Positions 35,913 through 48,200 of a stretch of 64,000 nucleotides of DNA are shown piece by piece; position 1 is the stretch's first letter, and every line of letters starts with the position of its first letter. The position numbers and the translations under genes were made by a program. The notes under the pieces are model-generated. The model saw only the letters and a program-made list of their open reading frames with translations, made no database searches and had not been told where the DNA came from. This stretch comes from Acanthaster planci (lineage: Eukaryota; Echinodermata; Asteroidea; Valvatida; Acanthasteridae), in assembly GCF_001949145.1 (NCBI RefSeq), contig NW_019091404.1:715047-779046 (forward strand). The letters run 5' to 3'.

Positions 35913-38900
35913 CCCTTGTACAGTACTACACCAAAACATTAATTTTGCAAGGTTCTTTTCTCACAATTTGGTGTTGGATTTTTTTTTAGCAGACATCATG
36001 ACGGAGGTTTATGTTAATCAACTTCTCCTGCAGAGTGTGTTGGTTCTGCCTAGAATCAAGAGTTAAGCTCAGTCATTTAGAGAGAGCTTTATGCAAACCT
36101 GCTTCCAGGAAGCACATTTGCAACATTCACTTTCATGATCATGTGATGGAAAAGTGCACCAGCTCTAACACGGAAACAAACTGGTCAAACCCATCTTTGT
36201 CATGTCTCCTTCCGCTGAAGCTGTATTAAAGCTCTGTAGTCTCCTATTAAAGAGCCCCATAAAAACTTGGGATTCCCATTAACTGGGCCCAATAGGACAT
36301 GGACATCCCGGGAATACCCACGACATGTATTATGAACCTTAAGATCCAAGGCGTCCTTCTGCAGAGGAAGTGCCATTGCAGGGTCTGGTAAAACCATAAA
36401 AAGTTCAGTTTGGGGTTTTCATGGGGCGTTGATGGACTTGCAGACTGACACAGATCTCAATACTGGGTCCCCGAGGGATAATTACATGACCAAGGAAAGC
36501 CTAGAGAGTCTTGCTTCTGGAAAAAAAATCACAGATGTTTAGCCTGAAATGGAGCGGGGAACAGGAAAAACTTCAAAATCTGTTCTTACACTGCCTGTCT
36601 TTTGTGATAGCAAGTGAAACATACACAAACGAACTTCACACAAACCTATAGACATTTTTCTCATTGTAAACATTTGTATGAAGAGCCAGGGTCAGCAGAA
36701 AGTTTACCCTGGGTTGGTTACAATATAAAGGTTTTGCCTCAGATTCCATCGAGCTGCTTAACAGCAAACTTTGTTTAGCGAAAACCAGCCAAAAACCACT
36801 TGCAATGAATATGCATCTCCTAAGCAAATGGTGTATTGTGAAATTTAGCCTCGGATGTACTCGAGATCTTTTACTCTCACATCCTCAAACATCTTGATTC
36901 CTGTCAGTCTTGATTTACCAATTCAGCCGGAAGGTGACTATCTATAAGATGACAATGATGTGACCTCTGCTGTAAGTCAATAATGCCTTGTTTACAGGCT
37001 GACACCTGTAAAACTGGTTACAAGGCAACCTCTTGGAGTATAATGATAGCTTTCCGGTGGTTGGTGGTTGGTTGAAACTGATCTTGTGCAAAACCTTGGC
37101 CAAAATTCAGCCGCCCAGGAAATGATATAGCTACAATGTAGCTGCAACAGCACTGACCCAGTGAGAACCCTACTGAGCGGAAGAGTTACTTCGCAGTATC
37201 TGATGAAATGAGAGCAGGTGGAAGAGGGTAACCAAAGCTGGGAATTCTCAAGTACCCTTCAGAGACCCTCCGTGGGGAAACCGACACGGTCAAAGTAGCT
37301 TTGATTATGTGCTGTTATCATCTCTGGCACTTGTGTGAAGGGTTCATTTTAATTCAGTCACGTTTACTTTCATCTTTGGTCCATTTTAGCGGAGAATAAC
37401 CGTACTCCTGCTACGGCAGGACTTATTTCTCAAAAAGCGTGATGGTATTTGAAGATTTTGTGCAAAATGAAATTAGCAAAAAAGATTCTCATCCAGAAAC
37501 ATCTGATCTGCACAATTAACTTTTTAAAAATTCATGACTAAAACTTTACATGTAAGTAAATAATATTAAAATGAATTCAAATGACTACATGCATTCACCA
37601 ATTCAAGGCTGCTTAAAATTGTTTAGCAAATATCAAAGGAAAAATCTCAGACTCTGAAGGAAAGTCAGCATTATTGCTAGAATAGAGTGTTGGAGCAAAA
37701 CAAGAAGTTGATGGACACTTTTAATTCAAGTCAGAATCTAGAAAAAACTGCCCTTGCTTTGTTACTTCAAATCTAACCTTGTTTTGCTTCTCTTTCTAAC
37801 ACACAGATGCCAAGCACATTACATGTAGATTCATCAACTCTGCTTTTTGACAGTGAGACAAAAGAACAAATTAACTTATTTCCTCGAGCCACACACAGCC
37901 AAAGTTAGTACTGCAAGAAATAGCACAATCCTGGCAGTCACGTGATCTGTCGCTGCGGTTTGATCAACGATCAACAGACTGGCGTCGGTTTGCTCCATCT
38001 CCGAGACCAAAAAAAAAACACTTCATCTACATGTATCTGCCTCTGTACCGTATTTAACCTCTTGAAGGATGTTGGTTTGGTCAATGAGTGTAGGACAGTC
38101 CCGACTACTTGAGGGATACAACAAAACAGAACTATTGAAAACAGAATCCTCTTCCCAAACTGACCTCAGTATCAAATTCAAGTGCCTTCATGGGATTGGG
38201 CACAAGGAAGAACTCATAAGCTAAATCTAGAAAGTGCTTCAAAGGATATCAGGGTGCAGGAAAAACACTCATCAAAGAGAAATTCCAATGGCTGCGAATC
38301 ACTGAGGTGTTAACAATCCAGAATACTGACAGAACAGGTGTATTTTTCAATAGCCATGCCAGATTATTCGAGAATTAATGTTTCGATTTTGTACCAGTTA
38401 CCGGAGAGTTTGCATAACTAAAACCATAACAGACCGGGTAGCTTATGGACAAAGGATTTATAAAGTCTCAACGATCAACTAGCTGAATATACGCTACATC
38501 TAAGGGATTTAGTTTTCCAGTAATTTTACTCAACTCCAGATCTACACATATAATGCAAGACACCTGTAAATATTGCAAAAAACTCCTTTCACAGAAACAA
38601 AAAGTAAAGGCCACCTAGGGGTTAAGTGAATACCGTTTTAGGCCTTAGGGCTGAATTCAGAAGAGCAGAATTGCCACTTTTCCGGCTGTGTCCGAAAGTG
38701 CTGAGCAAGATTACCAGGACATGTGCACACTCCAACTGAGAATTTTGAGCTGCATTTGCTGTGGAGCTCTTAGCACAGACATATATATATATATTTTTGT
38801 GGAGGATTCGGTCAAAGATTGACCAAAACTCCTGGAGGCAACAACTCTCGTCTCCTTGGCTGGCTGTGGACAGGGGCTTTGATGAGTGTAACGACCTGGC

Positions 38901-41900
38901 TTGAACCTGTCCTGGAACTCAAGGAGATGTGCCATGATGCATCTTTGTAGGAGAAAAAACATGGTGGCTGATTATCAGTGATCAAGCTCAACCTGAACAC
39001 CTGCTGGTTTTCTACTGATTTTATCTTTTTCTTTATCTGGATTTTTAAGAATGTCTTGCCTGTTAAGACTTCTCCTTAAGACTTTCTGCATCTACATGCA
39101 AGGAAGATAAGGGATGATTTCAATTGTTGAAAAATCTCTGCCCGGTTAAGAGATAAAAAAACGAAAGGAACAAACCCGTCCAGCATTTTGCTAATTTAAA
39201 GCTGAATATTGCCTTTCTATTTGTGCTGAACTTATTACAGTGGGGACCAGTTGTGTTGACAGAGGATACATATTTGCACAGAACCGTGGAGCCGGTGAGC
39301 TATCCAAACCGTGCAGCAAAGATTCTATTTTCAGGGTGGAGAATTGCTCTTTTGGAGCAGACGAGCAAGGTAGGAAGCCTGACAGCCAGACAAACAGGCG
39401 GGTAAAGAAAATTCGTCTGACTTCTGCCATCCAAGAAAATCGTAAATTCATTTACACCAGAAAATGGAAGGCTATGTAGCAAGTTACATTTTACATAATC
39501 GAAAACATTGGTATGCGCAGATTTCGCACAGTAACTACACTTTACGGATTGTACATTGGATCAAGTTTGAAGTGCCTACTACCTAATAGTACTTCAGCTT
39601 GCTGCCATGTTCTGAGGAACACTCTCTTGATGTTGTAATTCAAAATGAAAAACTCTTACAACAGTTATCATAATTAACCCTATTGAAGGTTGTGTACGAA
39701 AAGTTAAACTTGGAGAGCTGATGATTGTTCAAGATGGTATTCAAGCACGTACAACTGTATGTCAACACCACTGGCACTACAAGAAAGACTGAAGTACATT
39801 TACTTAAATGTCATGGGGGTAAATGTTTATCTAAGATTTGTGAAAACAACATGTGTGGAGGGAAAAGATTTCGTGAATTTGTTTATGTTTAAATGATACA
39901 AGGCAGGGCAGGAAGCACCTCTCAACGAGGATCACACTGTGACAACAGTTTCCTCATGCTTGAAATGAAGCAATAACCCTGAAAGTACCAGCGACTGGAG
40001 AGTAATTGTCTATGAATTCAATGACCAGAAGCACTGTTAATAATACCATAAAGTGGGTAGACGCACATCACAACTAGTGGAGTGACGGCCTGTTCTCAGT
40101 CAATAAAATTTGTCATTTAGGGAGAGATCCACCAATTGGCAGAGTCAAATCGTATCACGTTGTGTCTATGCATCTTCAGCTGGCTCGTCTGATGTTTGCC
40201 TGGGGAAATTCCAGGACAAGCAAGGAGAGGTAACTGACTGGTGATAGCATGGTCAACAATCTGTCTCCTGGGGATAACAACACTTTTAAATCAATACCCG
40301 TTGCATATTCAAGCACTCGCCAAAAATTAAACTTTAGCATTCGCTACAATATTGAGCAAACAAATGAGCCGCTTAGAGGACTCATGACATTTTTTGAGAT
40401 GTGAAAGCATTTTAGTGACGGTGTCTAATTTGCTGACTTTTACTCTTGGTCTTAAATTTTGATCAAGATAATTGAAAAATTCCAAACAAGGTTTTAAAAT
40501 GATTTTCTGCAGATGCAGCATTGCATGTACATGTGAAATACTACAATGACACCAAGTCACACATCCAGATTTTGTTTATACCGTACACTCTAAAGTGCCA
40601 CTGATTTACTCCTAGGCATTGTACTTCAGAGGAATGCAGAACCTTTCTAGCCAGGGAGTTGGGCTTCAAGGCCAACTACCATTCCCTCCAATCTTTTCTT
40701 TCCATCACCCTAAAATCTCCCCACTTGCCCATCTCCCATCTACCGTTGTCAAATGAACTTGTACTTTACATCACATATTTACGGTCTGCTTTCCTACTGC
40801 CCTCGGCTGAAGTGAGCCTGCACCTTATTCGGTTCTTCAACATACGCACGGCATCTACGCATCTTCCATCTTCTATCTCTCTCTCTCGCCCTTTTTTTTT
40901 TTTCAATTTTTACTTTCTCCTCTGAGCAATATGACTCACGGATGCAGAGACACTGTCATGAAGATTCCCCAGGAAGATAAACAGGACGTCTATTGATCCT
41001 CTTGGCTGCGGCGCTGATGTGCGGCTTCCCCCTGTACACGAGAAAGAACACGGCCCTGGAAGCGGAGGCACACTGGGCACCGACTGGAGTGGTTCCATTT
41101 TCATATCTCCATGCCCTCCACTCTCTCCCCACATCATCATCCCTGGTCTGCCACGTCCGTCGGGGGGGGGGGATAAATATGACATGAGGAGCGGGACTCA
41201 CATCAAACAGAGCTCGCCACTTAGGCAGTGTCGCCTTCTGTTACAAGGCATACATTTTTTGGCCTATTAACCTACATTGGCTTCCTCCAGATATGAATCT
41301 GGTCCTTGTGTCTCATGAATATGGGAACCTCTGAAGAGGACTTAAGAGCAGAGAGAGTAAGAAGTCTTAGTGGTATGCACTGGTCTGAGGAGACTGGACA
41401 ATATCAGCTAGCAGTAAGTTACAGAACTCTCGCCAATCCCTCTCCAAGTTTGGGCTTTCTTCTCCACATCTTCTAGCCCTTCTTCTGATGAGAGTTTTGA
41501 ACATGCTAAATGACAGGTTTTTGAGAATGACGCCAAGGTGCTTCTGACCTAAGTACAGACAAGGGCACATGGATATGCTGGATGTTCTGCCATTGTCACC
41601 ATTCTGAATCCTTGCAACTAAATATGCACCAATTCATCATCTGAATTAAGCTCTGACAGCAAATCACTTTGCAATGCTACCATTGAAAGAATACATGTAC
41701 AGTTATTCATCACAACAAAAGCAAGAGAGAAAGTTGTGTGGTGATCATATGCCTAATAATATAAAAATACAATACAGTAGGCTTAATCTAATATATTGCT
41801 CCATGGCTGAAACCAGCATGAACTTGACTCCAAGTACCACCAGTGTAATGGAAAACCCTCACAGAGTTGGACTGGCCATGGTCAGCAAATAAGCAATGAG

Positions 41901-42887
41901 GTTGCTTCCTAGTGATAAGACCCAATCTCTGCGTGCCAGCTGGGGGGGGGGGAAGCCACATCAAATAATACCATGGATAAAAATAGCTCACATGGGATGA
42001 ACTTTTGGGCTTGGAGCAGAAGTACTTCGCACTCAATACTTTTCGTCGGATGAGGCTGGGTCTCCCAAATTACTTGCGAGTTGTTTGACTGAATGCCATT
42101 ATCGCCAAGTGCAAACAATCCTCTGGTTGGAATTCAATTCCTGATGATCTCATAGGCCTCTCATTTCAATGTAACTTCGCATGTCCAACTTTCTGGGGCA
42201 CCGCTAGTTTCGGGTTCATTATGTATAAATTTGAAATAACATTGCTCTGTTTGGATCCTTTGACAAAGCTGTTAATGTATCACACATTTATTTTGGGTGG
42301 TTTCAGGTCCCAAACAGTTTTATTTTCACACTAGTACTCTGAACAAACTAAACTGGTTTTGATAACCCGATAAAACATGTTATAAGCAATTTATAATTTC
42401 TCTGTCATGGTTTATGTTAGTTACATGTTTTATAAATTTCAGTTTCAGCCAGAAAACACAGCCCACCTGAGTTAAGACACCAGTAAGATGTACACCATTG
42501 CTGAAAACACAATGACAGTATCTTTCTGAATATGTACTGGAGATCGTCCATCATCAGCGAAGTCCAAATGCATGCCTATTCCTTCAAATTCTGCTGCAAA
42601 TGTTTTATGAGCTGTAATTCGTGTTTGCATTTTGCATGAAGTGTGAGTGGGCCTCAACTCTGCACTCAGTCCAGGGTCATTACAGCGCCTTGTCAGACAA
42701 AGACTTCAGGCCCCTTCGGTGACAGTATTTGCTGTCAAACAACAACAAACAATGCTCCTGTCTCCATGCGCTAATTATCTCCTCACGAGAACTTGCTGCA
42801 TCCACGGCAGTTGCCAAAACTACTATCAAGACACCCAACTTGCTTGAACCACAGAGAATGCTTGAATCGTCCACTGCACCCCTCCCT
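35913..42887. other. Long unique non-coding stretch
   Basis: Nearly 7 kb without a supportable gene; 36830-38700 has no frame worth listing. An (AT)7 run lies at 38781-38794, a short CT-run and T12 near 40876-40904, and a G10 run near 41162-41171. The segment 40985-41190 is GC-richer than its surroundings, with open frames on both strands, but no domain is recognisable. Poly-G at 41942-41951 is flanked by ordinary sequence. Confidence 0.55.
38781..38794. repeat. (AT)7 microsatellite
   Basis: Seven perfect AT dinucleotides following CACAGAC and followed by T-rich DNA. It is an ordinary microsatellite. Confidence 0.9.
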
Positions 42888-42951
42888 GATACCCTACCCC
42901 TGGGGTACCCTACCCCTGGGAATACCCTACCCCTAGGGATACCCTACCCCC
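42888..42951. repeat. C-rich minisatellite, four 16-17 bp units
   Basis: ACCCTACCCC(T/C) recurs at 42891, 42907, 42924 and 42941, giving spacings of 16, 17 and 17 bp; the linkers are variants of TGGGGT, GGGAAT and AGGGAT. The C-rich strand with regularly spaced CCC/CCCC runs could form i-motif structure, and the G-rich complement a G-quadruplex, inferred from the run spacing. No coding role is evident. Confidence 0.9.
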
Positions 42952-44772
42952 AAGCTAGAGATTTTTATTGTCCAAGCCCCCCCCATCCTTGTTGGTACAG
43001 AATCACAGAATACGATTCTTCCTTGTACTGAACAGAAGATCAAAATCCCAAGCCTCAGGTCTTAAAAATATAAGACGGGGTGAAGCAGCGAGCTGGGGGT
43101 GTTTGGGCACTGATAAGGACATAATAGTTACATTAAGCATTCAACAGCAGAAAGCTACAGAAAACATCCCTCTACAGAATGTTAATGACCACTCTAAATT
43201 ACTATTTTCAACGCCTCTGTTGGCACAATATTTGGCCGGATACATGCACTTGTAAAACAAAATTCTGGGCTGTTTAAACTCTGTGACAAAGAGTTGTTTA
43301 TTTAAGGGGAGAAATGACCTGTGTCTCTAATCTCGCCGTCATTCAAACCTGAGCCTGTACCAGGAAAAGATGCAGATGCACGTGTGGAAACTTTGATAGC
43401 GTTGCCAATATGCACGCACATGTATCGGCGATGGCCTCAATTTTCAGGATCAACAAGACAATAGGCTCACGTGAGCCTCGTTAAGTCGTGTAATGACCCA
43501 GACTTGTTTTTCAGGTGAAAACAGTTTACCAGCTGCCAACTGAAGCTTCAAGTGCATTTGGTCATTGGAGGATTATTTTTCGTATGGAAGAACAAATGTA
43601 AAGCACTCTTGTACAAAAGTACTATGCAAATATTTCAAAACATTCACAATCATGTTGTAATACAAGAGACTGCAATTATTCCAAAGCCTAGTAATCTTAA
43701 GAATTCTGATAATCTCTACCTCAAGATGTCAGTGATAACATTCCAAAGGGGTTTAGCCTTGATTCCTGTAAAGCAGGTGCAAACTACATTTGACAATGAT
43801 TATTCCTCGGTGCAAAATGAGGCCCCAAAAGATGCAGTATCTGCTGAATCATACTCGAGTATGCACCAGAAACAAGTCCCAAAAACTGCAGTATGAGTTT
43901 GACTATCATCGTCTTTATTCGACTTCATTTGCAATTTCTAGCATATCTTCAGCAATTGTTTACTACTATTCCTTTAAATGAGAGGAGGCCTACAGAAAGG
44001 GGACAGATTGTAAGAAGGGGGGGCGAGCAGGCGCAGGAGGAACGTACAAAACAATTTAGTGACTGACTGCTTGGGCGCTCAGCCGCCTGTTTGTGAAGGA
44101 TGACCGTAGTATGTCTCCTCAGCGGGATCAGTCCTGACATGTTTACAATAACAAAAAAATGGTAGCGCCTTCTTCCCCATCCAAATAGCAACGCCAGAGG
44201 GGCCCCTGGCTATAGCTGGGAGGGGGGGAAGGCAAAGCCCGCTGCTATGGTTTGGGGGAGGAGGCGATTAAGGCACAATACAATATAGTTCCAAAGGCTT
44301 TGGATGAGATACTGTCAGATTTCTCTGGCAATTGTCAGCATGTGGAGTGATGTGAGTTCCAAAGGAAGGAGAAAAAAAAGGATACAGGTGGTCCGCATTT
44401 CTAATGGTAAAAGCTTGCATTAAAGGCTCATTCAAGATGACCATTTCTACAGGTTCAATCAGCTCATTTTATTTCACGTTAAATTCTATTCAAATTTCTT
44501 TGACGGATCTTTTGTTTTTAAATTCTTGTTGCCAGATTAGCTTACTTTTTCAGTATGCATAATACTAAATTTTGTCTTCATTTCATTAAAAATTGAAACT
44601 GCTACTTTCATAATCTCTTTGCCAGTTTCACTGGATATTGTTTTATATGTCTTTTCGGTTACACGGCAGGCTTTTACGCATTTAGCATCAAGTGCCTCTA
44701 ATAAAATGATGAAGATGAATGCTTACTGGGCTGTGCTCAAGGTAATTCAATTGTGCCCTCATTTGCTCAGCT
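42952..44772. other. Unique non-coding DNA
   Basis: No gene supported. A 114-codon frame at 43552-43896 (plus) has no known domain. G-rich spots occur near 44017-44025 and 44220-44228. AT-rich DNA at 44440-44660 contains several ATTA cores but no clear cluster. Confidence 0.55.
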
Positions 44773-44843
44773 GTCTTCAGTAGCAGTTAGGATACCTACC
44801 TGAGACGGTAAGCTGGCAATCGTGGGTTCGAATCCCGACAAAG
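44773..44843 (+). mobile_element. tRNA-like SINE head, plus strand
   Basis: An A-box-like TAGCAGTTAGGATACC (44781-44796) is followed by a small stem TACC/GGTA around TGAGAC and a B-box in a full GGGTTCGAATCCCG context (44824-44837). This is the internal pol III promoter arrangement of a tRNA gene, but there is extra sequence between the anticodon stem and the T-arm and no convincing acceptor stem, so a tRNA-derived SINE head is more likely than a working tRNA. A T-run (44867-44873) follows about 30 bp downstream and could end pol III transcription. The body of the SINE cannot be delimited. Confidence 0.55.
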
Positions 44844-45054
44844 TACTCGAACCCTGGACCTGTATATTTTTTTCATTTCACATGCAAGGCTCTACATGAA
44901 CCCTTTAAAAGCATTTGGTATGTGGTGTAAAAAGCATCAATGGAGTTGTATCATTCAGCAGGTGGACATTTATGAGCTAAGCTGCGTCAACGTTTCTTCA
45001 TCAATCAAAGGGTTTCAGCAGTAAAGCTTTTTTTCAAAGTTTTAAACAGCTGGA
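44844..45054. other. Spacer between SINE head and MITE
   Basis: About 210 bp of AT-rich DNA between a tRNA-like head and a complete MITE; it may hold the SINE body or tail. T-runs occur at 44867-44873 and 45029-45034. No other feature was seen. Confidence 0.4.
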
Positions 45055-45297
45055 GGGGCCAATTTCACAGAGCTGCTTAAGCACAAAATTTGCTCAAGCG
45101 CAAGAAAACCTTGCCTGATAAATCAGGTAACTAGCCAAAACTCCATGTGATGTATATTGTCTTGGGATTGTATTTAGCTGTTTTTTGGTTAGCATGACAA
45201 TCAGATGGAGTTTTAGCTGCTAACCTTTGTTTACTTAGCAAAGTTTTTTCCCGCTTAAGTAAATTTTGTGCTTAAGCAGCTCTATGAAATTGGCCCC
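45055..45297 (+). mobile_element. GGGGCCAATTTCA-family MITE, best copy
   Basis: The 243-bp element starts GGGGCCAATTTCACAGAGCT and ends AGCTCTATGAAATTGGCCCC. Its terminal arms, including GCTTAAGCACAAAATTT and its mirror AAATTTTGTGCTTAAGC, pair for over 40 bp, and matching resumes toward the centre (CTAGCCAAAACTCCATGTGAT against ATCAGATGGAGTTTTAGCTG). It has no coding capacity. Two other copies at 27.2 and 30.7 kb make it a family within this window. A target duplication is not clear. Confidence 0.9.
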
Positions 45298-48200
45298 TGA
45301 CAGAACTGGCAGAGTGAGAGTAGAAAACTGAGACAAGTTACACAATGTCCGTCAACACCAAATACCGCAATGCTACTTGTATGAAAAGATGCTAAAAAAA
45401 ATCGCTCCCTTCAGATAAGCAACTACCCGTATTTAGTAGGGGAAATAAAAATTTGGACTTGGAATTTTTACAAATAGCAGTCACTTACCCATACAGCATA
45501 TATCCCGAGTACCACATGTTATCAAAGGTGTCACAGTAACATCTCCTCTGACAAGAAACCCACACAACGAGAACACCCAGACTTTTAAGAAAACTCCCCG
45601 AAAAAAAAGTGTCATTAAAGAACAGTTACATGGGAGGCAAGACAATGCGGACAAAAACACTGGGCTTCCCACAACTTGTCACTGTCTCTCTATGTCCCCA
45701 GCTACTGTGTTGATAAAGTCTAAACCAAACAAGGCCACACCGTTGCATTCAACAGCCAGATTACTCCCGCTTTGATCCCATCCAGCCGGGCAGGAAAAGA
45801 GGGGCTTGCCCGTCATCACAAAGGGAGCCCTGAGTTGGGCCCAGGCCGAACAATGGCCGACCTGCTTAGGGACGACAATCGGATGTCCGGCGGGCCGGAA
45901 TGCCACGGACAATGGTGCGACAATGGCCGGACAATATGCCATAGAGGCTTGTCAGTTCTGGGCTTTTTTCCATCCCAGGGTTTAAGACGTGTGATGCTCA
46001 CTCGGTATGGCTTCATCTCTTTTGGTCCCTCTACTCTTGGTCTCTTGTCTCCGGCAATTGATTTTTCTTTTCTTCCCCAGTTTGATGTCGGCAGATAAGG
46101 ATGAGGAGATACCCAAGACCGACTGGGAATGCTTGGAATGTCATAATCTCCTCCACTTAAAAAAAAAGACATCCACGCTTTCAACGAGATAAGATTAAAC
46201 TAAATGGGTATAATCTGCGATGTATATTACCTGACATCACACCACTACCAATCTCAAGATGCACAAAGCATCTGTTTTAACCACCATGACTTCCATCCAA
46301 GCTTTTATGTAATTCCTTCTTGCTGCTCGCAGCAGGCTGGCATTCTAATCACTCTCACACATCAAGACCAGAACTACTCCAACGGTGCTTCTTCCATTAA
46401 CCCAAGTCTTCAAATGAAGTTGAGGAAAGTAAAGTTCTTTTGACAACAGGGCTGTCAATGGAGATGTCCTTTACTCATCAGTTTATCAGTGTCAGCTCTA
46501 ATTCAAATTGTGTTTATGTAAAATCCGATATCAACTTCCCTAATCCATTTTTGTTCCAGTTCTAATTTCTCACACCGTTGGATCTACATGTACCTGATGG
46601 CCTTGGGGAAAGCTGGCATCTAGCAAAGACACGTATATTTCAATTTAAATTGACCTTGAACGAGAGGTCCGAGAGACATTCAGACTTTCTTGTGAAATAT
46701 GTGAAGGATCAATGGCTTTCACTTAAAAAAAAAAAAAACTAATGAGAAGATTGCCACTTTGATTTGATTAATCCACTCAACATTTACTAAGACATCAGTA
46801 TGGGTACATGTCATTTAGTGGCTTGGCATGACGAGTTCCTTACCTTAATTATCCACAGGTACTGAATTGCAACAAAAGTTCCTCAAGATTCCACACTTTA
46901 ATCCAGGGTGCACAGGAAAAAAAAATCAAGAATCCAATGATGAGGTTGAGTTCAGCGACACTGGGAGATTCTTTCCTCTGGTGGTCCCCTTCCTCTAAGC
47001 CCACAAGACCCAGGCCACAGAGGCAGAAGAGAGCCGATGGAGAAACTGAACGCCGTCTCCTCTCAATAAATCTGGGTCTCAACTGGCAGGTGGTTCGCAA
47101 GGAGCTGTGCTCTGTGCAATGCTAGTGGTGGCGATTGGCAGTACGGTCCGTTCCCATCAAATATTCAAGTGCATCTGGCGTGTTGGTGGGGGGGGGAAGG
47201 CTTCCTTCACCACAGGCCAGCGTTCAATGGTCCAGCGTAAACATCCAGTCCTGATCTTTTGACTCGCTATTGATTTCCAATACTGGGGGGGAGCTGATGG
47301 CCACTGCATGAGTGGCTGGAAAGCCAGTGAGTTAAAGAAGGCAAGCAACCAAAGGCTTGCCAAGATTGCATTGACCCTCAGTAATATGTGGGGGGCGGGA
47401 GAATGTAGGGGGTATTTCAGAGCAAGGAAGCCTAAGTTTAGGTGTACTATATACAAGAAATCCATTATTACTGGATGAAAATTAAAAATGCGGTACAATT
47501 CCTATTTTAATTAAATCATGTGCTGTATTCATTCGTTCATGTATTGTGATCTTCACACTGTATTTAAAAAATCTGTCCAGCAAATACCGCACCAAAATGG
47601 CTGCTCTTGCAAACTAATTTCCAGTGTGATTTCACCCACTGACCAGAAAGGAAATGAGTGTTAACTTTTATGGCAAATGATTCTAAGGTACCTTTTTACA
47701 TACTTGTGAACTTTCTTCAACAAAAATGGCTGGCCACTGGCTATACGTGTGTATCCTCAACAGCTGTCATCCACATGAATGATAAATTTAAACACAGTGT
47801 GCATGTCCGAGCAAATCCCACTTCCAACAGGGTTGATGCAACTCTATTCAATGGGCCCTGAGCTGGACCAAGAGAGGGAGCTTTTTCTTAGTAACGGAGT
47901 CTCCTTTGGTCAGAACTAAACTTCGCTTGTTCAAGAATGAGTACAGGAAATGCACGGCCGGCTTGACAGTCGCATTGCTACCAACAAAATGAAAACTCCC
48001 AACCAAAATGGCTCTTTTTCAATCAGTGAGGGGGGTGGTTCTGCTCGAGGTGGCTTACAAAGAGACTTCCAACATCCTGACAATTGCTGTACACTGTACA
48101 CACGAAGACCACAGGATTGCATCGACAAGAACGTGGACAATGAAGGTGACTTCAGAGTTGACAGTTTGGCAAACAACAGACAGAACGTGCAGGCTCAACG

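Noticed and set aside
42472-42657. Minus-strand peptide containing FADD, reminiscent of the reverse transcriptase (Y/F)xDD box
   Set aside because: Surrounding residues do not resemble any reverse transcriptase motif and the frame is only 61 codons.
45772-46184. GC-richer segment with 108- and 122-codon frames on opposite strands
   Set aside because: Higher GC lengthens random frames; neither translation looks like a protein family.
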